From Myxococcales bacterium (GTDB lineage: Bacteria; Myxococcota; Polyangia; Fen-1088): a DNA stretch of 5,914 nucleotides. The notes under the pieces were generated by a model. The model did not search any database and had not been told where the DNA came from. It saw nothing but the letters and a program-made list of their open reading frames with translations. Location: positions 1 to 5,914 of the forward strand of contig PMCR01000515.1 of the NCBI GenBank assembly GCA_003155465.1, read 5' to 3'. Shown piece by piece: positions 5,831 to 5,914 of this stretch (within the stretch, counting starts at the first letter, position 1; each line of letters begins with the position of its first letter). Made by a program: the position numbers and the translations under genes.

Positions 5831-5891
5831 GCTCGCTTCCCCCTTCGGGGACTTCGGGACCTACACCTTCCCCACCACACCCGCTCGCTTC
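5828..5891. repeat. 12-base direct repeat in a C-rich intergenic stretch
   Basis: CCCGCTCGCTTC occurs exactly at 5828-5839 and again at 5880-5891, 52 bases apart, each preceded by a run rich in CCAC. The second copy continues into more CGCTCGC and CTCGCG units to the window edge. The composition looks like a dispersed intergenic repeat cut by the window end. No coding signal was seen here: for example, the minus strand has a TAG within GTGTAGG. Confidence 0.45.
5838..5851. repeat. Small hairpin between the two direct-repeat copies
   Basis: TCCCC (5838-5842) pairs with GGGGA (5847-5851) around CTTC. An alternative register pairs CCCC (5840-5843) with GGGG (5847-5850) around TTC. No T-run follows on either strand. 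It is probably part of the same repetitive intergenic element. Confidence 0.3.
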
Positions 5892-5914
5892 GCTCGCGCC
5901 CTCGCGCTCGGCCT

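Noticed and set aside
5820..5914. CRISPR array or tandem-repeat array at the right end
   Set aside because: Only two copies of a 12-base unit are seen, with no regular repeat-spacer layout.

Overview
This GC-rich window (about 60-65% by eye) looks like chromosomal DNA from a free-living bacterium. The lineage cannot be fixed from the sequence. The archaeal/fungal-type aspartate-semialdehyde dehydrogenase together with a PilC/GspF-family protein would suit Acidobacteriota or a similar soil phylum, but that is only a guess. I see no tRNA, rRNA, insertion sequence, integrase, phage gene or CRISPR array.

Layout, left to right. Positions 1-114 may hold the last 37 codons of an upstream plus-strand gene, followed by a short gap without a convincing promoter. 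A plus-strand gene (234-1667) encodes a polytopic GT-C glycosyltransferase-like protein of the GT87/DUF2029 type. Thirteen bases later, a convergent minus-strand gene (1681-3270) encodes a second GT-C-like membrane protein, this one of the GT39/ArnT type with a soluble C-terminal domain. Two further minus-strand genes lie to its right: a PilC/GspF-type inner-membrane platform protein (3392-4537) and asd (4619-5701). The right end (5702-5914) is the asd upstream region. It carries a strong ribosome binding site, a good promoter candidate, a perfect short palindrome, a G-quadruplex-type G-run and a C-rich repetitive stretch.

How the genes fit together. The three minus-strand genes run in the same direction (asd, then gspF-like, then GT39-like) with gaps of 81 and 121 bases. 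Each gap holds a promoter candidate, so they could be one loose transcript or three units. Asd makes aspartate semialdehyde for lysine/diaminopimelate, threonine and methionine synthesis. The two GT-C proteins probably move sugars from lipid-phosphate donors onto acceptors on the outer face of the inner membrane. The GspF-like protein would belong to a type IV pilus or type II secretion machine whose other parts are not in the window. No shared pathway is evident, and I see no clearly new system.

The most notable structural feature is that GC-rich stem-loops without U-tracts overlap the 3' ends of two genes, and possibly a third. The asd upstream region is also unusually structured.
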